Source: Methanobacterium sp. PtaB.Bin024 (GTDB taxonomy: Archaea > Methanobacteriota > Methanobacteria > Methanobacteriales > Methanobacteriaceae). Taken from it: a stretch of DNA of 9,784 nt. Location: positions 1 to 9,784 of the forward strand of contig MVPY01000069.1 of NCBI GenBank assembly GCA_002067065.1. The letters are read 5' to 3'. Made by a program: the position numbers and the translations under genes. Below, one piece after another: positions 8,433 through 9,784 of this stretch; the stretch's first letter is position 1, and each line of letters begins with the position of its first letter. The notes beneath the pieces are model-generated. The model was not told where the DNA came from. It saw nothing but the letters and a program-made list of their open reading frames with translations, and did no database searches.

Positions 8433-9784
8433 ATGAAAGTCCTGTTCATTAACCCTCCCTATTTTAATTCTAAGTACAAGTTCATAGGATTAGTTGCACC
8501 TCCGCTGGGCATAGCTTATATGGCAGCAGTTCTGGAGGAAAATGATATAGATGTGGATATCATAGATGCCGCAGCTCTGGAAATGAGTTGGGAAACCCTT
8601 GAGTCTGAGATCAGACGAATATCACCTCAGATAATAGCTATCACAGCCTTAACCCCCACCATCTATCATGGTTTGCAAACTGCAGAACTGGCCAAAAAAA
8701 CCTGTCCTGAGGCCATGGTGATTATGGGAGGATACCATCCCAGCTTCAACTACCAGGAAATTCTGGAAAAAGATTATGTTGACCTAGTAGTTATAGGTGA
8801 AGGAGAATACACCATGCTGGATCTGGTGAAAACCCTAGAGGAAGGAGAGGATATTAAAAATGTTAAGGGCATAGCCTATGGAGATGGTGTACTAACACCT
8901 CCACGGCCCCTTATCCAGGACCTTGATGAATTACCCTTCCCTGCCAGGCACCTGTTACCCATGGATCACTACAAGATTTTAAACATGAAACTGGACACCG
9001 CCACTCTGATATCAGGCAGAGGATGTCCCATGCAATGTTCTTTCTGTGCATCTGCAGCACTGCACGGAAACCGGCTCAGAATGAGATCCACAGAAAATGT
9101 GGTGGATGAGATGGAACACCTCATTCGAGACCATGATGCAGGTATGATCGCTTTCATGGATGACACATTCACCCTGAAACCCAGCCGGGTGGAAGAAATC
9201 TGTGATGAGATCATGAGAAGAGGTATTGATGTTTACTGGGGATGCACAGCCCGAGTTGACACTTTATCTGAAAAAGTACTCCGTAAACTGAGCGATTCTG
9301 GTTGCATAACATTGTTCCTGGGAGTGGAGTCCGCTGATCAGCAACAACTTGACCGGGTGAATAAACAGATCACCATTGAAAAGATCAGGCAAGCATTTGC
9401 CCTGGCCAGAGAAAACGATATTCGCACCATAGCCTCTGTAGTCCTGGGCATGCCTGGAGACACCAAGGAAAGTATTGAAAGGACCATTAAATTCACCAAA
9501 GAATTAAACCCATCATATGCAGTTTTCAGTCTGGCCACACCCTATCCTGGAACCCGATTTTACCAGGAAGCAGTGCAAGATAACCTTATCAAGGTTAAAG
9601 ACTGGTCTAAATACACTCTCCTTTCCCCAGTGCTGGATACAGTGGATTGCTCACTAGATGAGCTTAAATCCATGCAGAAAAAGGCTTTTCGACAGTTTTA
9701 CTTACGACCCATCTATTTAATGCGACAGGTACGCATGGATGGTCCTATTCTTCTCAAGACAGTTGCCAGTATGATAAAAGAAGT
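8433..9784 (+). CDS. B12-binding-domain radical SAM protein (3' end outside window)
   Basis: The frame from ATG 8433 stays open to the window edge, giving 450 residues with no stop. Residues 1 to about 145 form a Rossmann-like cobalamin-binding-type domain: MKVLFINPP start, PPLGIAYMAAVLEEN, and the GGYHPSF signature at 99-105, with no canonical DxHxxG. A linker with LPFPARHLLP follows. The radical SAM core starts near 190 with GRGCPMQCSFC, giving the CxxxCxxC cluster ligands C198, C202 and C205. Later core motifs are MDDTF, a GVES motif and ATPYPGT. Such proteins methylate or rearrange unreactive carbons using a 4Fe-4S cluster, SAM and often cobalamin; BchE- and HpnP-type enzymes have this plan. 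The substrate here is not deducible. The gene lies 54 bp after the acetolactate-synthase-like gene on the same strand, so they may be cotranscribed. Confidence 0.88.
   Translation, partial: MKVLFINPPYFNSKYKFIGLVAPPLGIAYMAAVLEENDIDVDIIDAAALEMSWETLESEIRRISPQIIAITALTPTIYHGLQTAELAKKTCPEAMVIMGGYHPSFNYQEILEKDYVDLVVIGEGEYTMLDLVKTLEEGEDIKNVKGIAYGDGVLTPPRPLIQDLDELPFPARHLLPMDHYKILNMKLDTATLISGRGCPMQCSFCASAALHGNRLRMRSTENVVDEMEHLIRDHDAGMIAFMDDTFTLKPSRVEEICDEIMRRGIDVYWGCTARVDTLSEKVLRKLSDSGCITLFLGVESADQQQLDRVNKQITIEKIRQAFALARENDIRTIASVVLGMPGDTKESIERTIKFTKELNPSYAVFSLATPYPGTRFYQEAVQDNLIKVKDWSKYTLLSPVLDTVDCSLDELKSMQKKAFRQFYLRPIYLMRQVRMDGPILLKTVASMIKE

Overview
The window looks like chromosomal DNA of a hydrogenotrophic methanogen of the order Methanobacteriales, probably a mesophilic Methanobacterium-like archaeon. 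The evidence is the archaeal set IF-6 / eL20 (LX) / prefoldin alpha / FtsY in one strand-run, the AT-rich spacers, strong GGAGG or GGTGAT ribosome binding sites, archaeal-style T-tract ends, and a prefoldin alpha very close to the Methanothermobacter protein as I remember it. No mobile element, CRISPR array, tRNA or rRNA is visible, and nothing looks recently transferred. I see no multi-gene unknown system. The interest lies in start sites, leader structures and enzyme details.

Layout. Positions 1-2220 (+) hold an information-processing operon: the last 11 codons of a gene that is probably eif6, then rpl18a, pfdA and ftsY. The first junctions are overlapping or a few bases long, and ftsY follows a 134-bp spacer with its own candidate promoter. 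A class I SAM methyltransferase (2302-2979, -) converges on ftsY across a short bidirectional T/A-tract zone. It is divergent from glpQ (3090-3797, +), a cytosolic glycerophosphodiester phosphodiesterase. Next is dut (4003-4461, +), an archaeal dUTPase of the dCTP-deaminase family that lacks the deaminase glutamate. The acs gene (acetyl-CoA synthetase, -) occupies 4617 to about 6569. It is divergent from an acetolactate-synthase-like ThDP enzyme (6783-8378, +). That gene is followed 54 bp later by a B12-binding-type radical SAM protein (8433 to the window end, truncated).

How the genes may fit together. The first block couples ribosome assembly, co-translational folding and membrane targeting of nascent proteins. 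In the second half, acs would turn environmental acetate into acetyl-CoA. A carboligase of the acetolactate synthase type could act downstream of the pyruvate made from it, but this metabolic link is inference from adjacency and chemistry. The methyltransferase, glpQ and dut look like independent housekeeping or salvage genes.

The most notable observation is that acs reading-frame homology continues about 30 codons upstream of its first ATG. It reaches an ATT codon placed 7 nt after a strong Shine-Dalgarno sequence, with no ATG, GTG or TTG available in between. Other points are a likely TTG start and a three-copy 30-bp repeat in ftsY, a hairpin that would hide the ribosome binding site of the radical SAM gene, and a strong ribosome binding site upstream of glpQ that points to an out-of-frame ATG.
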